A DNA stretch of 64,000 bases from Earliella scabrosa. Lineage: Eukaryota > Basidiomycota > Agaricomycetes > Polyporales > Polyporaceae. Under the pieces are notes generated by a model. That model was not told where the DNA came from. It worked only from the letters and a program-made list of their open reading frames with translations, and searched no databases. Location of the stretch: NCBI GenBank assembly GCA_022605405.1, contig JABYQQ010000009.1, positions 992,001-1,056,000 on the forward strand, in the 5' to 3' direction. Made by a program: the position numbers and the translations under genes. Positions 46,484-57,230 of the stretch are shown here, piece by piece; the first letter of the stretch is position 1, and each line of letters begins with the position of its first letter.

Positions 46484-48005
46484 ATGACTAAAGGGAAGAG
46501 AACAGCTCAGACTCGCGCCCAGGGACGCGCGGCGCAGGTGTGTTCGCATTCGTTCGTGCGCACCCTCCGCCACTGAGTCCTTTGTACTCTTTCAGAACGC
46601 CTCCCCGCCCGCGAGCATGTCTGCGTCTGCGGGCACGTCTGCGTCTGCGGGCTCGTCTGCGTCTGCGGGCTCGTTTGCGTCTGCGGGCTCGTCAGCCTCC
46701 GCGGGGCCCCCTTACACGACGAGAGCCATGCAGACGGGCAACAATGGAGGCCCTGTTGTATACGTTGCTCCTCTCAACATCGGTGAACCTCAGGTCGCAG
46801 CAGGTCGCTTTGCTGCTGTCATTGCTTTCCTCGGAGCCATCGTCCGCGCCTTCGCCGATGCCGTCAACGCTGCTGTCCTCGTGCTTAAGGTCCCTTTCAT
46901 CGTCTTCCTCACCATCTACGCTATCCTTCTCGGCTTCGGTTACGTCGTTGACACCGCCTCCGCGACCCTCGCCCCCGTCTGCGCAGTCTTCCCCCGCTTC
47001 TACGCCTGTCGGGTCACGGCTGCGGCCGACGCTCTTGCCACATCCTTCGGCAACATCGGCCGCAAGCCCCTCTCCGACGTGCAGCGAGTCGACTTTCCAA
47101 GCCTGATGGCCATCCAGAGTCACACCCTCGATCAACTACTCGGTCACTCAACGGCTGGTTCGCAGCTCGCGATCGGTGTCAAGCACGCGGAGCTCGCGGT
47201 CAAGGACCTTGCCATCGTCGTCGCTGGCAGCAATCTCACGAGCAAGGACGTCCTTGCCCAGACCCTCCAGGAGTTCGCGCAAGACGCCAAAGTCGTCGGT
47301 CGTGACCTCCAACAGCTGTCCGCCAAACTGTACGGCGCGGTTGACACGTACGTATCAGTCATCATTAGACCACGAGCATCTGCTGATCGTCTCGACAGTG
47401 TCCTATCGTTCGACGAGTACGCCCTCAGGTCCATCTCGGTTGCTCAAGCCCGTGGCGACGATCAAGCCAAGCTTACCGCGTCGAACATGTTCACGGGAAC
47501 AATGGCCGTCCTGGCGTCTGAGGTTACGCGGGTCATGCTCGATGCTACCACCGTCGCTTCCAAGCTCGACGCTCTTGAAGAGAAACTCGTCATCATTCGC
47601 GCGATCTGTCAGCAGGAGATGACCCTCGCGGAGGGCGCCCTAGGCGACGTTCTCTCCGAATTGTGGTCTGCTCTGGGCGGTAACAAGACCAAACTCCAGC
47701 GGCTCGCGCAGCAAGTAGACATCTTGCGCAATGTCGACTGGTACCGTAGCATCTCCGTCGCTCACATCGTTGCCACCACCGAGTCCCTCCTTGTCATCGA
47801 AGCCGAACTCTCGGAGCTTCGCGACAAACTCAGCGCTCCCGAGCTCACCGGTGACGCTATCCCGATTGAGGTTCATATCGCGAGCATCGAGCGCGGCGCC
47901 CGACGGATCCAGGAGGAGAAGCTCAAGGTCAAGATGGATCCCAGTCGGTACACCGATGTCGGCGCTCGTCGGCCCCCCGTGCTAGAACTGCCGCAGGGGG
48001 CCTGA
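46484..48005 (+). CDS. Membrane coiled-coil protein (cargo)
   Basis: About 465 residues. Exon 1 is MTKGKRTAQTRAQGRAAQ; after an intron at about 46,538-46,595 comes a run of five ASAGS-type repeats. Then follow two hydrophobic segments, FAAVIAFLGAIVRAFADAV and VPFIVFLTIYAILLGFGYVV, which probably span a membrane. The rest is helical with long coils (VLAQTLQEFAQDAKVVGRDL, MLDATTVASKLDALEEKLV, LVIEAELSELRDKL) and ends in PVLELPQGA. A stop-free 51-base stretch at 47,348-47,398 has perfect intron ends (GTACGT...GACAG) and is probably an intron even though reading through keeps the frame. No known family is recognised; topology suggests a membrane-anchored rod. Confidence 0.7.
46619..46708 (+). repeat. 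In-gene 18-base repeat (ASAGSS)
   Basis: Five tandem 18-base units related to TCTGCGTCTGCGGGCTCG within the N-terminal coding part, encoding Ser-Ala-Ser-Ala-Gly-Ser. Confidence 0.85.
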
Positions 48006-48549
48006 TAGGCCCTGAATCAAAGCGCGACTCGGAAAGCGAACGTTGGCGGGGGTGGACATGGGAGGATGGTGAGAGTAGACGGGCGAGGAAGACGAGCGAG
48101 GGCGGACGGACGGGGCGAGAGCGGACGGACGAGGAAGGCGAGAACGCGAGGAAGGCGAGAGCGCGCGGAGGGCGAGGGCGGACGGACGGGGCGAGAGCGG
48201 ACGGACGAGGAAGGCGGGGAAAGCGAGAGCGCGCGGAAGGCGAGAGCGCGCGGAGGGCGAGAAGCGGGCGGAGGGAACGGGGCGACGGGACATGATTGGC
48301 ATACGCCGGCGTACGCATTGTGTCGGTAGACCTGGAATTGATAGAAAAGTTGGAGTGAAACTCAGTCTGATCACAGTGAGCTTCAAACCGACGGAACACG
48401 GCACGACGCGCGTTGCAGCACTTGTCAGTGCAGGTCAGTGCGCGGCGTGAGGAGGAGCGCCAATAAGGTGCCACCCATGTCGCTCTCCGCTTTCTGTCCT
48501 ACTTTGCGCCTCTCACTCTGTCCCTCGTCCATCCCACACACCATCCGCC
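48006..48549. other. Cargo spacer with minisatellite
   Basis: About 540 bases. The first half is a purine-rich minisatellite (separate entry); the second half is less GC-rich and should be the promoter of the next gene. Confidence 0.5.
48060..48290. repeat. Purine-rich minisatellite
   Basis: About 230 bases of G/A-rich plus strand made of interleaved words GGCGAGAGCG, GACGGACGAGGAAGGCG and CGCGCGGAGGGCGAG. A ~65-base block (GCGGACGGACGGGGCGAGAG...) recurs with small changes. Non-coding; the long open frames on both strands here follow from composition. Confidence 0.8.
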
Positions 48550-49749
48550 ATGACAGCAGTAAATCCCGTCCTCTTGGGTTTATCGGGAGCGATGTCGCTT
48601 TTCCTCGCGCTCCTGGTGTTACGAAAGACCGCTGCAACATCGTCTGGCGCGCGCCCCTCGCCGAGGGACAGTACGGCCTTCTCTGCTACCGCGCTTGCAC
48701 GACCATCCCGCGTTACGCTGCTGGAGTATACGCCCCCCCGGCCGCAACATTACAGCGCAAACCTTCCCATGATAACGAGAGTGTTCAATAACATGCAGAC
48801 AGAAAGGTGCGATAAGTAATCACCTATAGACCGGCCGTGCTCGATGCTAATCATGTATATAGCGGTGTCTTCGTCAAACCAACGAACCCCGATGAGCATA
48901 ACTCCAATTTCTCTGGTCCCGGGCCTTCGAGTCGACGCGCGCAGTCCGCGACCACGAGCACGCCACTGAGGGCATCGTCCGCTCCTCCGCTAGCGGAGTC
49001 CTCTCCCTTCGCCGTCAAGAAGAAGGAGCGGTCAGGGCTCGGTCTCAAGGCGATCACAACCAAGTGAGTGGTCAGGAGATCGTGTTCCGTCATCGCCGAC
49101 TTGCGAACTCACCTACTCCTTCTTTGTAGTGCGATTCCCTCTTCGAGCCAGGTTCGCCTCGACGGGCAGGGCATTGGCAACGCCCATGTCTCGAAGGGGG
49201 ACGAGGCGGCATCCGTCCTCCGCGTCTACAAAAGAAAATCCCTCAAATGCGCTAGAAACAAGCATTTCACCAACGTGCTCCCCAACGGCGAGCGTCCCAA
49301 GACCGCTTACTGCAAGTCTTATGGCAACGTGCCTCTCGACAAGCCTCCTCGTCACCCCCTCTTGAAGAAGGATCGCGAAATCGGTGATATCCACATGCAT
49401 TGGACAGACTCGAGCCGCCAATTCTGGATCTACCTGGGTGGGGATGGCAAGGCCAGCTGGCAGCCCATCGAACTTGGCTATAAGCGCGAACTTGACGGCC
49501 GGTATCTTTCACTCACGAAGAAGGGCAACCCCAACTTCGTTGGAGACGACTGGGCGCAGAGGGCGATCAACGATACCATGAAGAAGGGTGTGTAACATTC
49601 GCATTTATTTACATTGTCTGTCCTAACCTCCCGTTGCAGCTCACAGCAAAGGAAAGAATGTAGCGGTGGAGAGCGACTCTGACGAGTCCGAGTCAGGGGA
49701 GGATGGCACCGGTGACAAGGATTCCGACTTGGAGTCGGAGGAGGACTGA
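48550..49749 (+). CDS. Membrane-anchored protein with GYKR/DGRYL domain, copy Y (cargo)
   Basis: Paralogue of the gene at 33,180-34,728. Exon 1 gives an N-terminal membrane helix, NPVLLGLSGAMSLFLALLVL. The next exon is Ser/Pro-rich (GPGPSSRRAQSATTSTPLR...FAVKKKERSG). The main exon has VYKRKSLKCARNKHFTNVLP, DREIGDIHMHWTDSSRQFWI and WQPIELGYKRELDGRYLSLT, then DDWAQRAIND. A last exon adds an acidic tail (VESDSDESESGEDG) and stops at 49,749. Introns lie at about 48,808-48,860, 49,062-49,128 and 49,590-49,640. The shared C-terminal domain spans about 65 residues. The two copies differ widely outside it, so the duplication is old or fast-evolving. Confidence 0.75.
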
Positions 49750-49903
49750 GATTGATGAATTCCCGTATCATAGAATCAATGTAACGGAAGTACTCGCTGG
49801 GCCGATCGCTCCTAAGTAATCAGTAACTGATCCACCCTGCTCGTTACTTTTAGTCATCGCGCGCGCGAGGAGAGAGAGGAGCGAGCGGAGTTGAGCGCCT
49901 TTC

Positions 49904-51145
49904 ATGGCTGCGCCCGCCTCACGGGCGCTCGACGCCTCCTCCTCCCTTCACCAATACGCCCTTGAGCCACTTCTCTTGTACTCGATGTCCTCGCGCTCTT
50001 CAACTCTCGCCAGTCATCCATTTGATCCCAATCGCTTTCTCAGACATGATGGTGTGTGTGACCCGCCTTGCGGCGAATCCATCATGCAGCTAACATCTCA
50101 CCCGTTAGACACTCGTCGGGTTCGCTTCTCCAACGAGAAAGATTCTCCTCATCATGACCGTCGACCACCGTCCGCGTTGCCCAAGTCGTTGTCGTCTGGT
50201 ATGCCGTCGATAGGCTTCGCACAGCTCGGTGGGGGATCGCGCGGGGCGTCTCGATCGTATGCGTCCTGGAGAGAGGTCGGTGCGCTCTTTCTGGCCTCGC
50301 TGGGCACATGCGCGATCATTGGGGCCATCGCGGCGGTGGTCTCCGTGTCATCTCTATCCCTTCCTGGTGCTCCCAACGCCCTCTCTGCTCTCAGTGCCGC
50401 TAGGCGTGTTCTGCCCACCATCGTCCCTCGTCGCCACTCCTTCGAGTTGTCCCAGTTCACTACCCCTTGGTTAACTAGAGGTCTGCCCGTTGGAAGGCGC
50501 GACTACGCTGCCCTCGCGGAGGGCGGTCAAGTATACCCCTCCCTCACTACACCCCCCGATATCACCTCGCACAACGCTCTATCCCCCGAGACCGTTCTCA
50601 GCGACGACGTCCGTGTCAGCGGATGCTGGCGCGTCCCAGGCTCGGGTGGTCAGATAGGTGTTGTGCTCTCTGAGCTCATCTACCCGACTCATGTCACTAT
50701 CGACCACATTCCCTTGCCGCTTGCATCGGACACAGATGATGCACCGCGCGAGATGATATTATGGGGTGTCATTGATGGGGCCGCAAGCAAGGACCGATAC
50801 GCGCAGTTGCACGGAGCCGTGCTAGGTGCAGCTGGTGTGGACCACCAAGGACCGCACATCAACGCTGGATTCACCTTCATTCCTATCTCCACGTTCGAGT
50901 ACGATCGTCACGGCAAATCGCACGTTCAGACCTTCTCGGTTCATCCGCTAGTCGTCACATCGCGCATCGACTTTGGCCTTGTGGTACTGGACATAGTAAG
51001 CAACTGGGGCAGTAATACCACTTGTCTGTATCGTCTCCGGGTGCATGGTGCGTTAGTGTTTATCTGCCTTGTTGTCCTCGTGCTTACTAACTGGTGGCTA
51101 GGAACTCCGGAAAGAGGCGAAAGAGAACGTAAACGGAGGTATTAG
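49904..51145 (+). CDS. SUN-domain membrane protein (cargo)
   Basis: About 385-400 residues. The N-terminal part is polar with basic patches, followed by one membrane helix (VGALFLASLGTCAIIGAIAA, about residue 130). The C-terminal SUN domain is clear: GCWRVPGSGGQIGVVLSELI, PTHVTIDHIPLPLAS, APREMILWGVIDG, TFIPISTFEYD, VQTFSVHP, and VSNWGSNTTCLYRLRVHG. SUN proteins sit in the inner nuclear membrane and pair with KASH proteins to link nucleus and cytoskeleton; fungi also have divergent relatives in the ER or cell wall. The last exon follows an intron at about 51,049-51,102 and ends ERERKRRY. A 57-base GTGTGT...CGTTAG segment at 50,050-50,106, with a GCTAAC branch site, is probably an in-frame intron. 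The gene looks intact. Confidence 0.8.
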   Translation: MAAPASRALDASSSLHQYALEPLLLYSMSSRSSTLASHPFDPNRFLRHDGVCDPPCGESIMQLTSHPLDTRRVRFSNEKDSPHHDRRPPSALPKSLSSGMPSIGFAQLGGGSRGASRSYASWREVGALFLASLGTCAIIGAIAAVVSVSSLSLPGAPNALSALSAARRVLPTIVPRRHSFELSQFTTPWLTRGLPVGRRDYAALAEGGQVYPSLTTPPDITSHNALSPETVLSDDVRVSGCWRVPGSGGQIGVVLSELIYPTHVTIDHIPLPLASDTDDAPREMILWGVIDGAASKDRYAQLHGAVLGAAGVDHQGPHINAGFTFIPISTFEYDRHGKSHVQTFSVHPLVVTSRIDFGLVVLDIVSNWGSNTTCLYRLRVHGALVFICLVVLVLTNWWLGTPERGERERKRRY

Positions 51146-51392
51146 CCCATAGTCGAATACATGTAGTAAACACCTTACCATTGCGGTTGTTACGACTATG
51201 CAGTTGATAGCATCTCTCATTGTGTCAGCGCCTTTCGTGTTATAAACGCGACCTCCTTTGAGCGGCTTATGAAAGGTCATGCAGACAAACAAGTAATCTC
51301 CGGTGCGTTACTCTTAAGCTCCTCTCATCCTGCCTCACAACGCAACACTTCGCAGCCGTCGCACCATCGCACTTGGACGCCGACATTCCCTG

Positions 51393-54300
51393 ATGTCCCC
51401 CCCTGACAGTCAGTCTGATCCACCGCCCGCAGACGTCGGTACGTCTAATCCGGCACCCTCATCGACCGTTCCGGACCCTCCCGCGGAGGCGGGTGAATCG
51501 TCTACAACTGGTGCAGTCAACCCAGAAACCCCTGCGGATGCTGGTCATCTGCCCTCCGAGTCCTTGGACAAGGACCCCATCCCGAGCCCACCTACTCCTC
51601 TCGCCGGCAAGAAGAGGTTGCTTACCGGGAAGTCGGACTTCGACAATGCCAAGGTGCTCCGCAAGCCCTCCATGGTGAGGCTTCACGACTTATCCAGCGG
51701 TTTCCATGGACACTGACCGCGTGCACAGGCGACAGTCCCTCCGCTAGGGCTGAGGGAAAAGCCAAAGCAGTACGGTCTCTCCTACCGTCGGCTGCGTACT
51801 CAGTTGGAGGCGGAGACAGCACGCGATAGCGTGGAACACTCTGGGCCAGAGTCCGCCACACCGCCATACTCCCCACCTCTGCGTAAGCGCAGGACTCAAC
51901 CAGATTCTGAGCGGGAGGACGCGCCACCGCCAGTATGTGACAGCTGATCTTTAGTTCGCCGCGATGCTGACGAGAATTCTGTAGCATCTTAGCACAGTAA
52001 ACGAGGACCATGACATGGATGGTGATGACGAGGACGACGAGGACGACCTCATGAGAGATGTACGTCTGTTAATACGCCAACCTGACAACTGACTAAGCGA
52101 CTCCACCTGTCAGGACGTTTCGATCTCCCAGTCCTCCCAAGATCGTCGTGTCTATCGTCCGCTGCGTGCACATCGACGAGCAGATGTTCCGCGCGAACAC
52201 GCACTTGCCACTCAGCATGCACCGGCGTCTGATGAGGGCCAACCTCGTCGCGAACTGTCGAACGAGCCGATACAGGGACAACCACAACAGTTTGGACAGC
52301 CGGTCATGCAGCAGCCGAACATGGGCCCCTGGCTTCAGCCGCCAAATCTTATTCACCCACAACCCTATTCCCCCCAGATGGCGTTCCAGCTTAACCAAGG
52401 ACAGTATGGCGGTCCGACCTATCCGAGCCCCTTCCAGCAACCTCACTACCAACCTCCATTCCAACACCCCCCCACATACCAGCAACCTGACTATCGGTCA
52501 TACGTTGGCCCACCGCCCCCCATGACGCAGCAAATGCCGTGGGATCCCTTTGGGAGAGGACAGCCGCAGTTCGTGCAAGGTGGTTCGCAAGGCGCGCAAG
52601 GCCAATACCCGCACCCGCAATCTATTCCCCCTCAGCCTGCACAACAATCCCATCAGCTCCATGGGAGCTCGCAGCCATCACAGGCCGCGCAACGCGCGGC
52701 CCAATCACAATTGGGCCCACGGTCGGGACAGGGGAGCACGCTCGCCAATCCGCGCCGCTCGGACCCTCCACAACCAACGCAAGGCGTGAGTCGTGAATCG
52801 CACAAGACTCGACGACCAACGCAAGGCGGCAATGGCGAGTTGCGCAAGACTCCACCCCCGCCAACGCCTCTATCGTCCCAGAGCAGCTTCCCTCAGAGCG
52901 AGTTCATGTTCGTGAACGTGGATGCAGCTCAGGCTCAGACAGGGAAGGTCACGAGCGATAAGGCTGCTCTGAGTGAACTGACGCAGGCTAGCAAGGGCAA
53001 AGCACCACAGCGTATGGAGTCCCTCCCTGGTCCGTCGACAGCGCCAACTTCCGGCCCCTCCAGGACACAGCCATCGAGGACCCGCGTTGCGCCTCCTTAC
53101 GTGCCTCCCTCTGCCCAACCAGCTTTCGTTCCCATGCCTTCTCAGACACCGGGCGGGCCATCTCGCACCTCCAGAGCACAGACACGGGCGTCCACCCGGC
53201 CGCGACTGAGCGCGCAGGCCATGCAAGAGATCATGCAATACGTCGGGGACTGCGATGACGATAGCGAGAGGCAAAAGATCATGCGCTACTTCGGTCTCAC
53301 TGACAGTCTGGACGAGGAGACCCTGTCCGAAGGTGAAGATGACACGGTGAGTCATGTCTACCATGTTCTGGAATGCACCCACTCACATCATTCTTGATGT
53401 AGCCGCCAGTCTCTACTCGATCGTCTCGGACAAGGACTCGACGAACGCGACGACGCATGGAAGATGGACAGCCTGATGTCATCGTTGTGCTGGATAGGTT
53501 CCAGCACATGCAAGACCTGGTGTTCGATGAGGCGAAGAAGTCTCGGCGATTTCAGTGAGTCCGAGTTGTATGTGAAGAGATGTGTACTGACGTGTACGTT
53601 GACGCTCACTAGAGAGACCGTCAAGGAGACCTTGACGCAGGTACAGCGCGATGTCTCAGAGATCAAGGAAGGCAGAGTCCAGCGCAAGCACTTTGTCGAG
53701 GCCAAGCGTACGGCAAAAGCCCCACGCGTGTCTCTGTCTAGAGAGGCCCAAGTCCTTGAGCACGCCCCTGCGGATTTCGAGTCCTGGTCTCCCGTTGACC
53801 GTGCTAGGTGGATCAAGTCCGAGAAAAAATATCTCGATCAACTCTCTGTACGTCTGACAACCACACCCGCCGTGCGATCATATAGCTGACAACCAGCCCT
53901 AGGCTGCTGTTAAGAAGCATCTCAGGTTCAAGCTAGATTTCAGAACCTGGGAGGAACTGGTTGACAAACACCCGACGCTCACAGAGGAGCAGATGAAGCA
54001 ATACAAGAAACCGGGCGTCACCTTCCTCGATGTCATCCCCGATAAGAAGTTCCACATCGACTTCGTACTGGGTTGGAGCACCCCCTACAACCTCGAGGCC
54101 AGGGACCACTTTCTTGACGACTTCATCCGCGTCAAGAAGGCGGGATGGTATAGCGGTCACCGAGTTCCCGCCCGCTATCTGACCGAAGAGCACGTGGGTC
54201 GAGCTCTCGACACCTACATGGATACATGCCGGAGGCAGTACAAGGGCGTCGTTACACCTCCAGAAGCGAGTGTTGTGCAGAAGCGGTCGGACGCAACGTG

Positions 54301-54945
54301 CAAGGGCAGCCGAAGAGCGACTGTAAGTTCTCGTCTCACAGATTCGTCTCTTATGACCCCATCTGAACACTCCCGTAGTTGCTCCATCAGCGGATAACAG
54401 TCTGCACCCGCCGAGACTGGGACCAGTTCGACGCTCTTTGGGAGCGCCTCATCCCGTCGAACATGAGCGCAGACGAGACCTACGGTCGCAAGAAGCGTCA
54501 CTGGCCCAAGTGGGCGATCATCGAGTCTCTATGGCAGAGCGATGCGCTGAAGGAGTTCTTCCGGGCCCTCGACAAGCACTACATCGCTGACTGGTTGAAC
54601 CCCGCCCGTTACGGTGAAACGCGCCAATCAAGTGGCAACCCACCCAGATGCCGCCTCCCACCGAAGTACAAAGGCAAGGTCGAAGTCGGCACTGCTCCCA
54701 AGGGTCTCTGGCGCAACTGTTACAATCCAGCCTGGCTGGGTACGCTGAAGGAGTGGGAGATCAGACGGCTAGAGATTATCGACGAGGACTTCGACTTCAC
54801 CCTCCCCGAACCTCCCCCGAAGAAGCTTCCCCGCCGGTTCCTCACTCTGGACGACCAATCATCTGGGGACGAAGATATGGCGGAACCGACAGAGGAGGAG
54901 GACGAAGAGCACATGGACGATATCGAGGACGCAGCGTCCGCATAA
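51393..54945 (+). CDS. About 1,050-residue unknown protein at the right end (cargo)
   Basis: Eight exons separated by 50-55 base introns. Exon 1 (MSPPDSQSDPPPADVGTSNP) and exons 2-3 are Pro/Ser-rich with a basic stretch (EKPKQYGLSYRRLRTQL) and an acidic run. Exon 4 (about 52,114-53,348) is a long Gln/Pro-rich disordered region ending with LSAQAMQEIMQYVGDCDDDS. The later exons are structured and helical: VIVVLDRFQHMQDLVFDEAK; RETVKETLTQVQRDVSEIK; VKKHLRFKLDFRTWEELVDK; DFVLGWSTPYNLEARDHFLD. The last exon has NMSADETYGRKKRHWPKWAI, LWQSDALKEFFRALDKHYI and GLWRNCYNPAWLGTLKEWEI, then an acidic tail ending at 54,945. The 'SxDE ... W.S..L..FF..LD ... N.Y.P.WL' ending is one I associate with repeated Agaricomycete proteins of unknown role. 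No stop interrupts it. Confidence 0.75.
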
Positions 54946-55371
54946 CCTCGGGCTGATCTAGTCATATACATGTACGTACGACAGATATCGGGTCATCAAT
55001 AGCGCATCATCTTCGAGAAGCCCCGGAGCATCGGGCGCTCGTTCTGAGACAATGGACAGGTGCGTCACATATTGCGTTGGGTGCACCGCGAGTTGCGCAG
55101 AGCAGGAGTGTGCATGGGTATCAAACTTCATCTGCGCGCAGAACAGAGGCGGTGTAGGCACCAGAAGGGCTAGACTGCGCGTTGTGCCGCTCATTATAGG
55201 CTCACCGTCTTGACGTCTCACCAGCTCGTTCGAGTCCAAGACAGCCACGGTGACTCCCAAACAGCACACATCAGACGCACACCAGCGCACGAGACAGTGA
55301 CATGGTCTCCGTGCATGTCACCAAGCGGACCTCAACTGCTCACGGGCGCAACCAGCAAAACCCACACTCGG
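54946..55371. other. Spacer between the last cargo gene and the right array
   Basis: About 430 bases without a supported gene. Confidence 0.4.
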
Positions 55372-56620
55372 CGCGCACACGGGCTAACGCGGAGAGCAAG
55401 ACAGCGCGCAGGCTCCTCGATACGCCACCGCAAGCTCACCCGGTCGCTGCACGTCCTCGTGCGGACGCGAGCAGTGCACACCGTGGTGCACGTCCCAGAC
55501 GCACAAGCTCAAGCGGAGAGCACGACAGCTCGCAGGCTTCTCAGCTATCAACAGCAACTCGCCACCGCGAGCTCGTGCGGACGCGAGACGTGCACACCGC
55601 GGTGCACGTCCCAGACCCTCACGAGCTCACGCGGAGAGCAGGACAGCACGCCGGACCTCCAGCAAGACCTCGCGGCTGGACCTCAACGGCTCCCTGACTG
55701 CTCTCGTGCGAGCCCGGTGCACGCGAGGCCGCACATCCCAGATCCGCTCGGAGAGCGAGACAGCGCGCAGGCTCCTCGATACGCCCCCGCAAGCTCACCC
55801 GGTCGTTGCACGTCTTCGTGCGAGCCCGGGAGGTGCACGCGACGCCGCACATCACGAGCTCTCGCGGAGAGCACGACAGCGCGCGCGCAGGCTCCTCGAT
55901 GCGCCACTGCAAGCTCACCCGGTCGCTGCACGTCTTCGTGCGGACGCGAGCAGTGCACACCGTGGTGCACGTCCCAGACGCACAAGCTCAAGCGGAGAGC
56001 ACGACAGCTCGCAGGCTTCTCAGCTATCAACAGCAGCTCGCCACCGCGAGCTCGTGCGGACGCGAGAAGTGCACACCGCGGTGCACGTCCCAGACCCTCA
56101 CGAGCTCACGCGGAGAGCAGGACAGCACGCCGGACCTCCAGCAAGACCTCGCGGCTGGACCTCAACGGCTCCCTGACTGCTCTCGTGCGAGCCCGGTGCA
56201 CGCGAAGCCGCACATCCCAGATCCGCTCGGAGAGCGAGACAGCGCGCAGGCTCCTCGATACGCCCCCGCAAGCTCACCAGGTCGCTGCACATCCTCGTAC
56301 GGACGCGAGCAGTGCACACTGCGGTGCACATGCCAGACGCACAAGCTCTCGCGGAGAGCAGAACAGTGCGCCGGACCTCCACCAGGACCTCGCGGCTGGA
56401 CCTCAATGTCTTCCGGACTGCTCTCGTGCGGAGGTGCCCGCGACGCGGAGCGCGAGACAGCGCGCAGGCTCCTCGATACCTCTCCGCAAGCTCACCTGGC
56501 CGCTGCTCGTCTTCGTACGAGCCCGGGAGGTGCGCGGGACGCCGCACATCCCAGCCGGACCTCCAGCAACACCTCGCAGCTGGACCTCAACGGCTCCCTG
56601 ACTGCGCTCGTGCAGTGCGA
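55372..56620 (+). repeat. Right subterminal tandem array
   Basis: Built from the same pieces and in the same orientation as the left array. It starts with the same junction (CACTCGGCGC...GCGGAGAGCAAGACAGCGCGCAGG). About 500 bp near 56,019-56,513 appear identical to 15,381-15,875 at a constant offset of 40,638. It ends about 190 bases before the right 360-bp block. Confidence 0.9.
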
Positions 56621-56811
56621 CAGAGAGCTGCGCGTTATGCACAAAGGGTCGTTAGTAGGCGCAACTGGGCAATTGGTCGCGCTCATGCGCGTGAAGGCGA
56701 TCGGAAGTGCACCTCTGTGCACTTCGGCGTACTTGCGTGCACACGTGGGAGTCTTGTCCGTGGTGTTTCATTGCATGAGATAGGCAAACATTCTCTGACA
56801 GATGTCGGCGT

Positions 56812-57171
56812 GTTTAAGGCAAACTTTCACTGACGCCTTTCTGGGGAAGGGAAATGATAAATTTCTGGTGCGTATGCCGGTTCATGATGAGGTCGTGAAA
56901 GGAAAACCAACCCAACAGCAATCATGAACAGGGAAAGTATTCATTGACGTAGCCAAACACGTCCCGGTAAAGAACTTGTGATAGACTATCCATCACCGCG
57001 CGCGAAATGAAAGACCAAGTCAACCAAAGACATACCAAGAAATACTCGTGAGTGGTTAACTTGCTCGTTGCTTGCACCGCTTGTGAAAGGCCCGTGAAAC
57101 GTTGCCTTTGTCCTGCATTTCTTGGCAGGGGATCGCGATACGGAAAGGTTTCCTTTCCCGGCCGGTGCCAC
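56812..57171 (+). repeat. 360-bp end block, right copy
   Basis: Same length and orientation as 13,614-13,973. The offset is constant at 43,198 bases, so there are no insertions or deletions between the copies. After it, 59 bases unique to the right end lead into the terminal repeat. Confidence 0.9.
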
Positions 57172-57230
57172 GGTCCGTGAGAGGTGGTGGAAGTATTCTT
57201 TTCACAATGTCCATTTGTTATGTGATATAT

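Noticed and set aside
14361..56620. CRISPR-like repeat-spacer arrays
   Set aside because: Units are long, diverged and contiguous, with no short constant repeat separated by unique spacers, and the genome is eukaryotic.
13614..57171. The 360-bp direct repeats as LTRs of a giant retroelement
   Set aside because: There is no reverse transcriptase, integrase or gag sequence, no TG...CA ends and no primer-binding site. The blocks lie inside inverted termini with a Tnp2 transposase.
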